NCBI GenBank assembly: GCA_016841445.1 | Contig: JAENZD010000002.1 | Span: 590,266 to 654,265 of the forward strand | Length of the DNA: 64,000 nucleotides | Source of the DNA: Anaerolineaceae bacterium | GTDB lineage: Bacteria; Chloroflexota; Anaerolineae; Anaerolineales; Anaerolineaceae | Reading direction: 5' to 3' | Shown: positions 44,616 to 53,814 of the stretch, one piece after another | Layout: each line of letters begins with the position of its first letter | How positions within the stretch are numbered: position 1 is the stretch's first letter | Notes under the pieces: model-generated | The model's database searches: none | What the model saw: only the letters and a program-made list of their open reading frames with translations | Told to the model about the DNA's origin: nothing | Made by a program: the position numbers and the translations under genes

Positions 44616-46265
44616 ATGAAGAAAAGCTCACTTGCAGGGAAAAAAGCGCCGCGTGAACTACTGGTTGATATTCCGAAACTAGTGTCATCCTATTACACGG
44701 AAAAACCGGATCCGCTGGAGAAATCACAGCAGGTCTCATTTGGTACATCCGGTCATCGCGGCTCTTCCTTTGACCGTGCTTTTAATGAAGATCATATTTT
44801 AGCTATTAGCCAGGCAATCGTGGAGTATCGCACCAGCCAAAAAATCACTGGACCAATGTATATTGGTAAAGATACCCACGCGCTCTCCGAACCTGCCTTG
44901 AGGACAGCCGTTGAGGTTTTCTCGGCAAATGGCTTGGAAATCATGCTGCAGGATGGCATGGGTTATACGCCAACACCAGTGATTTCTTATTCAATCCTGA
45001 CCTATAACCGGGCACGGCCACGCGGACATGCTGATGGTGTGGTGATCACCCCCTCTCACAATCCACCGAAGGATGGTGGGTTCAAATATAATCCTCCCAA
45101 TGGCGGTCCTGCTGATAAGGAAATCACAACTATCATTCAGGACCGAGCAAACGAAATCATGCGAGATGGTCTGAAAGATGTAAAACGAATCCCCTGGGAA
45201 AGAGCGCTTAAGGCAAGCACGACAAACTTTTACGACTATATCACCCCTTATGTGAATGATCTGGAAAATGTCGTTAACATGACTGCGATTGGTGCTGCTG
45301 GTATCAAAATTGGTGTTGACCCATTGGGCGGTGCTGGAATAGCATATTGGGAACCCATTTCTGAAACTTATGGGCTGGATCTCGAAGTGGTGAATCAGGC
45401 GGTTGATCCTACCTTCAGTTTCATGACGGTTGATCATGATGGACAGATCAGGATGGATTGCTCTTCACGTTATGCGATGGCGGGCTTGATTGATATGAAG
45501 GATAAATTTGATATCGCATTTGGGAACGATCCTGATTTTGACCGCCACGGGATTGTTACACCCTTATTAGGGTTGATGAATCCAAATCATTTCTTGTCCG
45601 TCGCCGTTTGGTTCTTGATACAGAGCCGTCATCATTGGATGGAAGACATAACAATCGGAAAGACGGTGGTTACCAGTGCAATGATTGACCGTGTGGTGAA
45701 ATCGCTGGGGAAAACGGTGACAGAAGTACCCGTTGGCTTCAAATGGTTTGTCCCCGGGCTGTTGCGCAGTGAATTAGGCTTTGGCGGTGAGGAAAGCGCA
45801 GGTGCATCGTTCTTAAGGAAAAACGGCACAACCTGGACGACAGATAAGGACGGCTTTATTCTTGATCTACTTTCAGCAGAAATTCTTGCGGTCACCGGAA
45901 AAGATCCATCCGTCCATTATCAAAATCTAAAAGGAGAATTCGGCGAACCGTTTTATGGGCGTTCAGAATCTCCAGCGACAAGGGAACAGAGAGCCGTCTT
46001 TAATAAACTAACACCCGAGATGGTTGAAGCGGACTCGTTAGCCGGTGAGAAAATCGAGGCAAAACTCACCAAAGCGCCAGGCAACCATGCAGATATCGGT
46101 GGGCTGAAGATCGTGACTGAAAATGGATGGGTAGCTGTCAGACCTTCTGGCACGGAAGATATTTATAAAGTCTATGCTGAAAGCTTTAAGAGCCAGGCGC
46201 ATTTGGAGGATATTCTTAATGAAGGTCAGAACATCGTCCAAACACTTTTTGACGAAAAGTTGTAG
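44616..46265 (+). CDS. pgm: Phosphoglucomutase (alpha-D-glucose-specific)
   Basis: This 549-residue enzyme interconverts glucose 1-phosphate and glucose 6-phosphate, feeding nucleotide-sugar synthesis for the many glycosyltransferases nearby. ATG 44616 follows AGGGAG; GTG three bases earlier is possible. The catalytic serine loop ITPSHNPPKDGG is near residue 146, the metal-binding DPDFDRHG near 306, the sugar loop GGEESAGASF, and the phosphate-binding VRPSGTEDIYKVY near the C terminus. Length matches the Pgm family. A terminator follows. Confidence 0.95.
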   Translation: MKKSSLAGKKAPRELLVDIPKLVSSYYTEKPDPLEKSQQVSFGTSGHRGSSFDRAFNEDHILAISQAIVEYRTSQKITGPMYIGKDTHALSEPALRTAVEVFSANGLEIMLQDGMGYTPTPVISYSILTYNRARPRGHADGVVITPSHNPPKDGGFKYNPPNGGPADKEITTIIQDRANEIMRDGLKDVKRIPWERALKASTTNFYDYITPYVNDLENVVNMTAIGAAGIKIGVDPLGGAGIAYWEPISETYGLDLEVVNQAVDPTFSFMTVDHDGQIRMDCSSRYAMAGLIDMKDKFDIAFGNDPDFDRHGIVTPLLGLMNPNHFLSVAVWFLIQSRHHWMEDITIGKTVVTSAMIDRVVKSLGKTVTEVPVGFKWFVPGLLRSELGFGGEESAGASFLRKNGTTWTTDKDGFILDLLSAEILAVTGKDPSVHYQNLKGEFGEPFYGRSESPATREQRAVFNKLTPEMVEADSLAGEKIEAKLTKAPGNHADIGGLKIVTENGWVAVRPSGTEDIYKVYAESFKSQAHLEDILNEGQNIVQTLFDEKL

Positions 46266-46303
46266 ATGATTTAGAAAGACAATACCAAGGTAATCGTTTA
46301 ATC

Positions 46304-46334
46304 ACAGGTCACAGACAATTGTGACCTGTTTTAT
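46304..46334 (+). terminator. Rho-independent terminator after pgm
   Basis: A 10-bp stem ACAGGTCACA/TGTGACCTGT (46304-46313 with 46320-46329) and six-base loop are followed by TTTAT. Confidence 0.88.
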
Positions 46335-46431
46335 ATAAGAAGCGGCGAGACGTAGCAACCATCGTCTCGACATGAATCGAATATCTGTTAAAATATCGAT
46401 GTCATCATGATTATTTAGAAAGGAAAGAATC

Positions 46432-47412
46432 ATGGAGCAGATTAATGAGATCGAGATTGTTGTCAATACGTTTTTACAGAACCTGGGGATATGGCTTAAG
46501 CTGCCGATGCAGGCTATTACTGCGCTGGGATATGAGGAATTCTTTGTTTTGCTGCTGCCAACACTTTATTGGTGCTTTGACCAGATGGTCGGGCTGCGGC
46601 TGGGATTGGTGCTGCTGCTTGGAAACGTGACCAATACCTTCTTTAAATTCTTGTTTCACAACGCACGGCCTTATTGGATCAGTGCAACAGTTGAGAATTA
46701 TACACACGAGCGTTCGTTTGGCCTCCCATCAGGGCATGCACAGATTGCAGCATCCGTTTGGGGATGGCTGGCGGTTGAAGTTAAGAGAAAATGGTTTACA
46801 GCGATCGCGACATTAATTATCTTCCTGATCGGTTTATCACTGCTTTATCTTGGGGTTCACTTCCTCAGTGATGTTTTGTTAGGGTGGGTACTGGGCGGTC
46901 TCTTGGTGTGGGCTTTTTCTGCCTGGCATAAACCGATTGGTGATTGGTTGAGGCAACGGTCACTTACCATTAAGCTTTTTCTGGTCCTGCTGAGCACTGC
47001 CATCATGATTGGGTTGGTGTTAGGGATTTGGTGGGCGAATATTTCCTGGGAAATGCCTCAGGAATGGGCAGCACTGGCTGGCGATGCAGACCCCTATAAT
47101 TTGAAAGGAATATTCACACTGGGCGGCACGTGGATGGGTATGCTGAGCGGATTTGTGCTATTGTCATTTTCTCGAGGGCATTTTTTGGCAGGCCAGGGCG
47201 GATGGCGGCGGATTGTAAGGTTTCTCGTCGGTATGGTTGGGGTTATGATTTTTTATTTGGGGTTGGGGCAAGTTTTCCCAGATCAAGCGAATTTTATCAG
47301 CTATGTACTCAGGTTCGTCCGCTATACACTGATTGGTTTATGGATATCATGGATTGGGCCTCTGCTGTTTGAGAAAATGAGTTTACTAAAATTTAAGGAA
47401 CAAGAGGCGTAA
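46432..47412 (+). CDS. PAP2-family membrane phosphatase
   Basis: This 326-residue integral membrane protein has the three PAP2 signature blocks: KFLFHNARP, then FGLPSGHAQ, then the third block ending YLGVHFLSDVLLG with catalytic His and Asp. It probably dephosphorylates a lipid phosphate, such as undecaprenyl pyrophosphate or phosphatidate, on the outer face. An additional C-terminal region of about 140 residues with four helices extends beyond the core. GAAAGGAAAG precedes the ATG. Confidence 0.9.
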   Translation: MEQINEIEIVVNTFLQNLGIWLKLPMQAITALGYEEFFVLLLPTLYWCFDQMVGLRLGLVLLLGNVTNTFFKFLFHNARPYWISATVENYTHERSFGLPSGHAQIAASVWGWLAVEVKRKWFTAIATLIIFLIGLSLLYLGVHFLSDVLLGWVLGGLLVWAFSAWHKPIGDWLRQRSLTIKLFLVLLSTAIMIGLVLGIWWANISWEMPQEWAALAGDADPYNLKGIFTLGGTWMGMLSGFVLLSFSRGHFLAGQGGWRRIVRFLVGMVGVMIFYLGLGQVFPDQANFISYVLRFVRYTLIGLWISWIGPLLFEKMSLLKFKEQEA

Positions 47413-47494
47413 CCAGGATCTTTCATAAATAAGCAGGAAGATCTATTTATAATGGGCTGCTATTATTTGGCAGATAAGTTTCGTATAGATTATT

Positions 47495-48697
47495 TCAGTT
47501 AATCAATTGAGAATAGAACTGGTCGATTTTTGGTTGGGTTGAGTCTTGAGCCGCCCGCGCCTGGATGATCGATAGATTTAATTTGGCTGCTTTTTCCCTG
47601 AGGTCCTTGTTATCAAGCGCTTCAACGACTGCTTTGGCTATAGCGCTGGGGTCTCTTGGATCGATCAAACTGCCGTTCTTTTCCCCATCAATCCATTCCC
47701 GCAGGGACTCAATATCACCGACAACCGGGTAGCATCCGCAAGCCATTGATTCCAATAATGAGTTGGGGGTGCCATCATGGGTGCTGGGGGAGACGAAAAC
47801 CTGTGAGGCCTTAAACAGCGACCATAATTCAGTTTGGGGGAGGTTTGGCATGAGAAAGGTGTGCTGTTCAATATCGAACTTTGCTACCCAATCATGAGCT
47901 TGTGTGACGTCACCAAGACCTGGGCAGACAAAGGAACAACCAGGATATTTTTCCAGAATTTTTGGGATGGCAGCGAAGAATACATCCTGGTGCACAGAAC
48001 CCGGGCGAATACCCCGTGGGTTAACAACGATGGGCTGACCATCCGGAATATCGTAATGTGCAGGAGAAAAACGGGGTGCTTTTTGGATGCCTTCAATGTT
48101 GATGCCTCCAGAGCCAGGAACGACCAGTGCTGGAGAACCCTCCTTAAGCCCCCACTGATGAGCCAGGCGCACATCCCGATAGGTGTCTGATGTAAGGCCG
48201 TTGGCACGCTGCAAACAGCGATGGGTAGAAGAACGCATTAATGGAGAGCCCTTTGCATGCAGGGTCAGGTCGTTCCCCCAGGTTCCAACTATGAAGGGAA
48301 CCTCCTTGGGTGTATAGCTTCCCAGCATTCCTTCGAATGGGATCCTTAATGCATGAACCAGATCTGGCTGTATTCGGTTAACCAGGACCTGGTAGATTGA
48401 TGTGTGCTTGGGAAGTGTCAGCGGCCCAATCCAGTAGCGAAGACCCTGAAATATTGGCGAAAATCGTTTGATGAAACGTCTTAATCCTGTTTGCTGTGAC
48501 TTTTTGTCGTGACCACCTCCCGCACTGAACTGGCTAAAAGCGAGGGGTATGTGGTGGTAGTGGATCATTTTTGGAGGTGGTTGGCAGGCAAAACTTGAGA
48601 TCAGGCTGACTTTATAACCAATGGCTTGAATGTTGGCGATCCAACTCCTTGCGGTAGGGCTTCGTCCATCTGCGATAAGCAGGATATGACCCTTCAT
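47495..48697 (-). CDS. GT-B glycosyltransferase (family 4-like)
   Basis: A 400-residue cytoplasmic glycosyltransferase with the GT4 donor-site signature SPSTHDGTPNSLLESMACG and the upstream phrase VVNPRGIRPGSVHQDVFFAA. The N-terminal half is less typical, with few recognisable motifs. Its ATG overlaps the stop of the preceding glycosyltransferase by four bases, so the three enzymes here form one operon. Donor and acceptor are not predictable. Confidence 0.82.
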   Translation of the reverse strand: MKGHILLIADGRSPTARSWIANIQAIGYKVSLISSFACQPPPKMIHYHHIPLAFSQFSAGGGHDKKSQQTGLRRFIKRFSPIFQGLRYWIGPLTLPKHTSIYQVLVNRIQPDLVHALRIPFEGMLGSYTPKEVPFIVGTWGNDLTLHAKGSPLMRSSTHRCLQRANGLTSDTYRDVRLAHQWGLKEGSPALVVPGSGGINIEGIQKAPRFSPAHYDIPDGQPIVVNPRGIRPGSVHQDVFFAAIPKILEKYPGCSFVCPGLGDVTQAHDWVAKFDIEQHTFLMPNLPQTELWSLFKASQVFVSPSTHDGTPNSLLESMACGCYPVVGDIESLREWIDGEKNGSLIDPRDPSAIAKAVVEALDNKDLREKAAKLNLSIIQARAAQDSTQPKIDQFYSQLIN

Positions 48698-49803
48698 AAA
48701 ACACTCCTGTTGAGCGCATTGATGAAAACCGCGACCATTTGCTCGAGGTTGATCTCATCAGACACGATGCGGTAGCTCTGTTGACCTTTTTTACGAAGTT
48801 CCTCAATGTCTGAAAGAGCTGCTTTGAGGGTATCGGTTAACGCTTTGACGTCGTTTGGGGGTATTTGCCAACCATTTTCAGGGCGTACCAGGTCCTGCTG
48901 GGTACCATCCGCTTCTGCGGCGATCACCGGCAGCCCATAGCTCATTGCTTGCTGGATGGCTAAACCCCCGGTTCCGGGAAGTACAAAAAGATCTGCGTTG
49001 ATAAATTGTTCAGCCAGGGCGTCACCATAAAGTGCACCTGTGAAAGTGGTGCCAGGGTAATGCTGCCCAGCTAATGCTGCTAATGAATCTCGGGCAGGAC
49101 CGTCACCGACGATAACCAGTTCCGGTTGAAGCGCATCTGGGAGATCTGCACAAGCATGGATCAGGTTGTTAATATTCTTTCGCTCCTGAAGCCGGCCGAC
49201 AAATAGTACACGAACTTTTTCATCCGGCTGGACATCTCGCCTGACCGGTATGGGATGCCCAGGGCGGGGTGCGACTGCATTGGCCGCAACTAAGATGCGA
49301 TCCTCTGGAAAACCCATCTGCGCGTATTCAGCGGCGCCGGTCTGGCTGTAGGTGATCAAACTGTCAAACTGGTGTAGAAAATGCTTGCGCTGTCGTTGGC
49401 GGATACGAGCCAGCAGTCCACCGGGAATTGGCGGTGCACCTAAGCCCCAGCCAATCACGGGGCGGTATTTTTTATGCATCCAGTGAATTGCTGATGATGA
49501 AGATAAATACCGCGGATTGGCTTCCATAATCAGGACATCGGGGTTCCATTCCGAAAGCCAATTCAGCAAACCAGGTTGAAGGCAAACATAAAAACGCCCT
49601 TGAAAAAGGTGAATATTACGGCTCAAAGTGAGGTGGGCGTTATTCAGGTTTTCTGGTGGATGGATCATTTCAGACGGTCTCGCCTGGCCTGCAAAGACTG
49701 CCAACCCTTGAGCACAGGCGACCCCGAGGGCGTTGAAGAAGGGTGCCCGATAACTGGGCAGCACCCTTTGAACCAGACCGACTTTTCCTTTAAAGCTATC
49801 CAT
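48694..49803 (-). CDS. Family 4 glycosyltransferase
   Basis: A 369-residue GT-B enzyme. The C-terminal domain shows VLFVGRLQERKNINNLI, the phrase VIVGDGPARDSLAAL, and LPGTGGLAIQQAMSYGLPV at the nucleotide-sugar site. The last motif carries Gln-Gln-Ala where GT4 enzymes usually have a second Glu, a possible catalytic variation. It overlaps both neighbours by one to four bases and is central in a coupled glycan-assembly operon. Confidence 0.85.
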   Translation of the reverse strand: MDSFKGKVGLVQRVLPSYRAPFFNALGVACAQGLAVFAGQARPSEMIHPPENLNNAHLTLSRNIHLFQGRFYVCLQPGLLNWLSEWNPDVLIMEANPRYLSSSSAIHWMHKKYRPVIGWGLGAPPIPGGLLARIRQRQRKHFLHQFDSLITYSQTGAAEYAQMGFPEDRILVAANAVAPRPGHPIPVRRDVQPDEKVRVLFVGRLQERKNINNLIHACADLPDALQPELVIVGDGPARDSLAALAGQHYPGTTFTGALYGDALAEQFINADLFVLPGTGGLAIQQAMSYGLPVIAAEADGTQQDLVRPENGWQIPPNDVKALTDTLKAALSDIEELRKKGQQSYRIVSDEINLEQMVAVFINALNRSVL

Positions 49804-50831
49804 TATTGGCGCAGCACTTCCAGGTAGGCATCCACCATTTGATCGAGCGCAAATCCCTGCTCTGCTCTTTCACGGGCAGACTGACGGTAAGCAGGGTTTT
49901 TCTCAAGGATCCGGATGCAAGCTTCAGCGATAGGCTGGATCAACGGATCTTCAAGCTGCCAGTAATTGCTGCCGTACGGGACAATTTCGCCCGCGCCGTC
50001 TCGCACCAATTCTGATAACGCACCTGTGTCGTAGGCCACCACGGGACAGCCGCAAGCCATGGCTTCGATCACACTGTTGGGGCAGGCTGCATTAAGATCA
50101 GCACTGAAAAGCACATGACTTGACCGGTCAATCCCTGGAATGGATGCTCGGGGGACAATGTCCTGCCAGGTGATCCACAGATTTGGTGCTATTTCATGCA
50201 TCTGCGCTTTGACAGCATTGTTCACATCTCCCACAACCATCAATTCAATGGTAGCTGACGACATCTCTTTGACCGCATTTGCCAATTTGACGGCTGTTTC
50301 CAACCCTTGTGCGTTGGCACCGCTCAGGTGCCCTTCAACGAGTAAAATGCGAAAATGATCAGCAGGGGGTGTCTCGGGACCTCGTGGATGGTATGTTTGA
50401 AGGTCAATACCATTATGGACAACGTAATCAGGCCCTCGGCGGTTTCCAAATTCCTTGTTCCACCACTGACGGCTGAATTCGCTTTGGTAGATGATCCGGT
50501 CTGTCAGAAACCTGCGTATAAATGCCAGCAAAAGATTATTAAATGCTGACCGGAGATAGGCTTTAATCGGTGTTTTCTGAACTTTATGCATCCAGTTCAA
50601 CCCATTTAAACGCTGGACGATCCGGACACCGCGAGCTTTTGCACGCCACAATTTCCAAAGATAACGCGTCCCACCGTTCAAAAGGATAGCCTGGTTGTCC
50701 GGGTGGCTGATGTCAAAGGTCCATGCGATTTGTCTTTCTTTGAACCATTCAATCAGCTTGGCTTGAAAGGAGACCGGTCCCCCTACGCCTTTAAGTTCTG
50801 GAACCAGGCAAATTTGGTTTTTCATGACCAA
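49803..50831 (-). CDS. Family 4 glycosyltransferase
   Basis: A 342-residue GT-B enzyme with LNAACPNSVIEAMACGCPVVAYD, the standard GT4 donor-site motif, and an N-terminal acceptor domain containing VVHNGIDLQTYHP at the interdomain hinge. It is the first of three coupled glycosyltransferase genes and lies about 120 bases after the epimerase gene. It probably works in surface polysaccharide synthesis. The sugar is unknown, although UDP-ManNAc from the adjacent epimerase is a candidate donor. Confidence 0.85.
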   Translation of the reverse strand: MVMKNQICLVPELKGVGGPVSFQAKLIEWFKERQIAWTFDISHPDNQAILLNGGTRYLWKLWRAKARGVRIVQRLNGLNWMHKVQKTPIKAYLRSAFNNLLLAFIRRFLTDRIIYQSEFSRQWWNKEFGNRRGPDYVVHNGIDLQTYHPRGPETPPADHFRILLVEGHLSGANAQGLETAVKLANAVKEMSSATIELMVVGDVNNAVKAQMHEIAPNLWITWQDIVPRASIPGIDRSSHVLFSADLNAACPNSVIEAMACGCPVVAYDTGALSELVRDGAGEIVPYGSNYWQLEDPLIQPIAEACIRILEKNPAYRQSARERAEQGFALDQMVDAYLEVLRQ

Positions 50832-50949
50832 TCCAAATCCATTCGAGGTCCTTCACTTAGCCTTCGTTCATGCCCCTGAGTCTTTATCAGGCGGGCACGG
50901 GTTGGATGCTGGAGAACTGGAAATTGGACATTCGACTCTGCTGAAAACA

Positions 50950-52098
50950 TTATGCAGGATCCCTCGAAGCTAGTAAGGCTGAAACAATCCGTTCTGCCGC
51001 ATGACCGTCACCATAGGGATTGACTGCCCTGGCCATCGCAGCATGGGCATCCGGGTCATCTAAAAGTTGCTGGGCTTCACTCAGGATCAATTTGGGATCT
51101 GTGCCGACCAATTTTAATGTCCCTGCTGTAATACCCTCCTGCCGTTCAGTCCTTTCACGCAGGACCAGTGTCGGTACGCCTAATGATGGTGCTTCCTCCT
51201 GGATGCCACCGGAATCAGTCAGGATGAGTGAAGCGTGCTTCATTAAATGGACCAGTGGGCGGTAATCCAGGGGAGGAAGGAGGAAGATGTTCTCCACATC
51301 GGACAAGTTTTGGTAAACAGGTTCCTGGATATTTGGATTAAGGTGGACGGGATAAATGATTGTGATATCGTGGCTGTTATTTTTGGCTAAGGTGAGCAGT
51401 GCCTGGCAGATATCTTGTATCGGTTGGCCAAAATTCTCGCGCCGGTGTGCGGTCACCAGTACCAACCGGCGTTCACCATTTAGAATCCCGGCTTTTTTCA
51501 ATAGATCAGATGCTTCAGGTGGGGCAGGCTGCCGGGTGATCATCTTGAGGGCATCAATTGCGGTGTTGCCCGTGATAATAATGCCATCTTCATAGATGCC
51601 TTCATTTAAGAGGTTTTCCCTGTTATTTTTTGTTGGTGCGAAATGAAGGTCTGCAACGACGCCGGCTATCCGGCGGTTGATTTCCTCTGGGAAAGGCTGC
51701 CATTTATCAAAAGAGCGCAGACCTGCTTCAACATGCCCGATCTTGATGCGATTGTAGTAACCCAGTAATGAAGCTGCCATGACGGTTGTGGTATCGCCCT
51801 GGACCAGGAGCCAGTCAGGTTTCTGCTCCTTCAGGATGGGATCGAGATTGGTGAAAATTCGAGCTGCCAATTGAGCCAGATTCTGGTCAGGCTGCATCAA
51901 GTCCAGGTCAATATCAGGGATGATATCAAAGGCAGCGAGGACCTGGTCAAGCATTTCCCTGTGTTGGGCGGTGACGGTTACAACCGTTTCGATATCCGGG
52001 GAATGCTTTTGCAGCGCCTTAATAACTGGTGCCATTTTAACAGCTTCTGGACGTGTCCCAAAGACGACCATGACGCGCAAAGGTTGTTTCATGGACAT
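50950..52098 (-). CDS. wecB: UDP-N-acetylglucosamine 2-epimerase (non-hydrolysing)
   Basis: This 382-residue cytoplasmic enzyme makes UDP-ManNAc from UDP-GlcNAc. It has the family start VVFGTRPEAVKMAPVI, QGDTTTVMAASLLGYY, KIGHVEAGLRSFD, PEEINRRIAG, and the C-terminal ILTDSGGIQEEAPSLG at the UDP-binding site. ATG codons at 52098 and 52092 are both possible. A minus-strand TATAAT lies immediately before the first, hinting at a very short or absent leader. It supplies a precursor for the glycosyltransferases downstream. Confidence 0.95.
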   Translation of the reverse strand: MSMKQPLRVMVVFGTRPEAVKMAPVIKALQKHSPDIETVVTVTAQHREMLDQVLAAFDIIPDIDLDLMQPDQNLAQLAARIFTNLDPILKEQKPDWLLVQGDTTTVMAASLLGYYNRIKIGHVEAGLRSFDKWQPFPEEINRRIAGVVADLHFAPTKNNRENLLNEGIYEDGIIITGNTAIDALKMITRQPAPPEASDLLKKAGILNGERRLVLVTAHRRENFGQPIQDICQALLTLAKNNSHDITIIYPVHLNPNIQEPVYQNLSDVENIFLLPPLDYRPLVHLMKHASLILTDSGGIQEEAPSLGVPTLVLRERTERQEGITAGTLKLVGTDPKLILSEAQQLLDDPDAHAAMARAVNPYGDGHAAERIVSALLASRDPA

Positions 52099-52208
52099 TA
52101 TTATACTTTAAGTGTAAGTCTTGTATCATGTGACTGGTTGGTCATTACATGGTAAAAGTTTTTGAACATTCCTGTATATTTTTTTCTACCTTATGCTATA
52201 CTTTTAAC

Positions 52209-52454
52209 ATGCAGGAAAGCAATTGGTCTGAATGGGAACGATTTTTATCGCGTTGGGGATTAAAAACCACAACCAGTGTTCTGTTGGAACATGCTCGCCC
52301 ATTGCTTCCACTGATGGCTCAATTTATGTTCCTGGGACTTCCAGTATTTCGAAGCATATCGTTTGGAAACCAATATTCAGCGATATTGAATACATTGGGT
52401 GATGAGGAGCAGATTAACCGGTTTTCCATTTATTTAGCGGGACACGTGAAATGA
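52209..52454 (+). CDS. Small conserved-looking protein at head of membrane-protein operon
   Basis: An 81-residue product from ATG 52209, with one hydrophobic stretch (about 30-48: LPLMAQFMFLGLPVF). TATACT lies about seven bases before the ATG and no ribosome-binding site is visible, so translation may be leaderless. Its stop overlaps the next start (ATGA). I do not recognise the family. Its coupling to the following genes argues that it is real. Confidence 0.6.
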   Translation: MQESNWSEWERFLSRWGLKTTTSVLLEHARPLLPLMAQFMFLGLPVFRSISFGNQYSAILNTLGDEEQINRFSIYLAGHVK

Positions 52455-53200
52455 CCTGGTCATTTATTGGATGGATACTCATTGGTCTCTCAGCCGTTTT
52501 GTTAATAGGTTTTTCCTTCTTTTTCAAAAATAGAGGGCGTTATACGGTTCGAGAGGTGCCTGGTATTCAGCAGTTATTATCAGCCAGAGCTGCCGCTTTG
52601 GAAAAAGGGAATAAATTGCACCTGGGAATAGGTCAACGGATGTGGTCTGGGTTATACCCCGGATCGGGTCTCTACAGCCTTTCAATTCTTCCCAAATACC
52701 TTGATGGCGAGATCAGGAATTCCGGTGCAATGCGTGTTTCATCGGGCGATGGTGTGCTGACAGTCCTTGCACGCCAGATCATTCAAAATCAATATGGTGA
52801 TAGATACTCGTTTTTACTCGATCAAAATCCAGTTAAGTCCGATTTACCTGCTCCAACCCCAGCTTCATCAACAGCAGGGCTATTAAATCTGCTCAGCTTT
52901 GAAAAGGTTTCATCGTTAACCCTGGTTGGTAATTACGGGTTGGAATCTGTGTTGTTCTCAGAAGCGCTCCATACAAATGCCGGTGCATTTTTCTCAGCGG
53001 TTGGAAACCTGACATCACAAGCAGCTCTCTATCCCAGTAAAAAAGATTTACTGATAGGCGAGAATATTTTCTTGCTGCCTGTCGCATTTTCCGGAAAAGA
53101 TAGTGCCCAGCCAGCGTGGACCACCGAAGATATTCTTCGAATTGTTGTCATTTTTATTATGGTTGCCGCCGTTGTGCTGAAATTGGTGGGGTTGCTATGA
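52451..53200 (+). CDS. Membrane-anchored protein resembling DUF6754
   Basis: A 249-residue protein with an N-terminal membrane helix, a soluble centre (HLGIGQRMWSGLYPGSG, then GDGVLTVLARQIIQ and VGNYGLESVLFSEA) and a C-terminal helix. The layout resembles proteins I know as DUF6754, of unknown function. It overlaps the upstream and downstream genes by four bases each, so it belongs to a coupled operon running to at least 57966. Confidence 0.6.
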   Translation: MTWSFIGWILIGLSAVLLIGFSFFFKNRGRYTVREVPGIQQLLSARAAALEKGNKLHLGIGQRMWSGLYPGSGLYSLSILPKYLDGEIRNSGAMRVSSGDGVLTVLARQIIQNQYGDRYSFLLDQNPVKSDLPAPTPASSTAGLLNLLSFEKVSSLTLVGNYGLESVLFSEALHTNAGAFFSAVGNLTSQAALYPSKKDLLIGENIFLLPVAFSGKDSAQPAWTTEDILRIVVIFIMVAAVVLKLVGLL

Positions 53201-53814
53201 AAAAGATCCTATCCGCGATCATTATTATAGCGACAGGATTGCTCACACTGGCAGGATATCTCTTCCGAGAAGCCCTTTCACCTGTGCTTGCTCTTTTCAC
53301 TGATTGGGCAATCCTTTTAATTGGTATAGCTGGGATTTTGGGTATTGGCTATCTGCTTCGAATGCACATCTTACGTGTCGCAAAAAAGCAAAAAGGTAAT
53401 TTTTACAGTATTTTTCTAATCATAGTTTTCCTATTAACCGTTATCTCAGGAATTACACTTTCACCCCAGAGTGAATATTTTAAGGATATGATCCTCAATG
53501 TCCAGATACCCGTTGAGGCTAGTTTGCTGGGCGTTGTAGCGATCACTTTGCTTTACACCAGCTTGCGTGTGGTTCGAATTCAAGGGTGGACGCCCTTATC
53601 CATTGGGTTTTTATCAAGTGCGCTGATCATGCTTATCCTGAACTCGGGTTTGATTGGATTCAAACCGGATTCGCTGGCTGGCAGGATTGCTGGTTTTATA
53701 CAGCGTATGCCGGTTGTTGGCGCACGCGGCATTTTGATTGGAATGGCTCTGGGTGGATTAATTGTTGGACTGCGGGTCTTATTGTTACTGGATAGACCAT
53801 TAGGTGAGGATTAA
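53197..53814 (+). CDS. Polytopic membrane protein, unknown function
   Basis: This 205-residue protein starts at ATG 53197 within the stop of the previous gene; a longer frame reaching further upstream is a shadow. Five or six hydrophobic helices alternate with short basic loops (RMHILRVAKKQKGN). It ends with one base shared with the next start (TAATG). No family is recognised. It is probably a complex partner of the neighbouring membrane proteins, by coupling only. Confidence 0.7.
   Translation: MKKILSAIIIIATGLLTLAGYLFREALSPVLALFTDWAILLIGIAGILGIGYLLRMHILRVAKKQKGNFYSIFLIIVFLLTVISGITLSPQSEYFKDMILNVQIPVEASLLGVVAITLLYTSLRVVRIQGWTPLSIGFLSSALIMLILNSGLIGFKPDSLAGRIAGFIQRMPVVGARGILIGMALGGLIVGLRVLLLLDRPLGED

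Noticed and set aside
53116..53196. Longer N terminus for the membrane protein ending at 53814
   Set aside because: It lies inside the previous gene and is Cys/Arg-rich; ATG 53197 in the overlapping stop fits the coupling seen along the operon.
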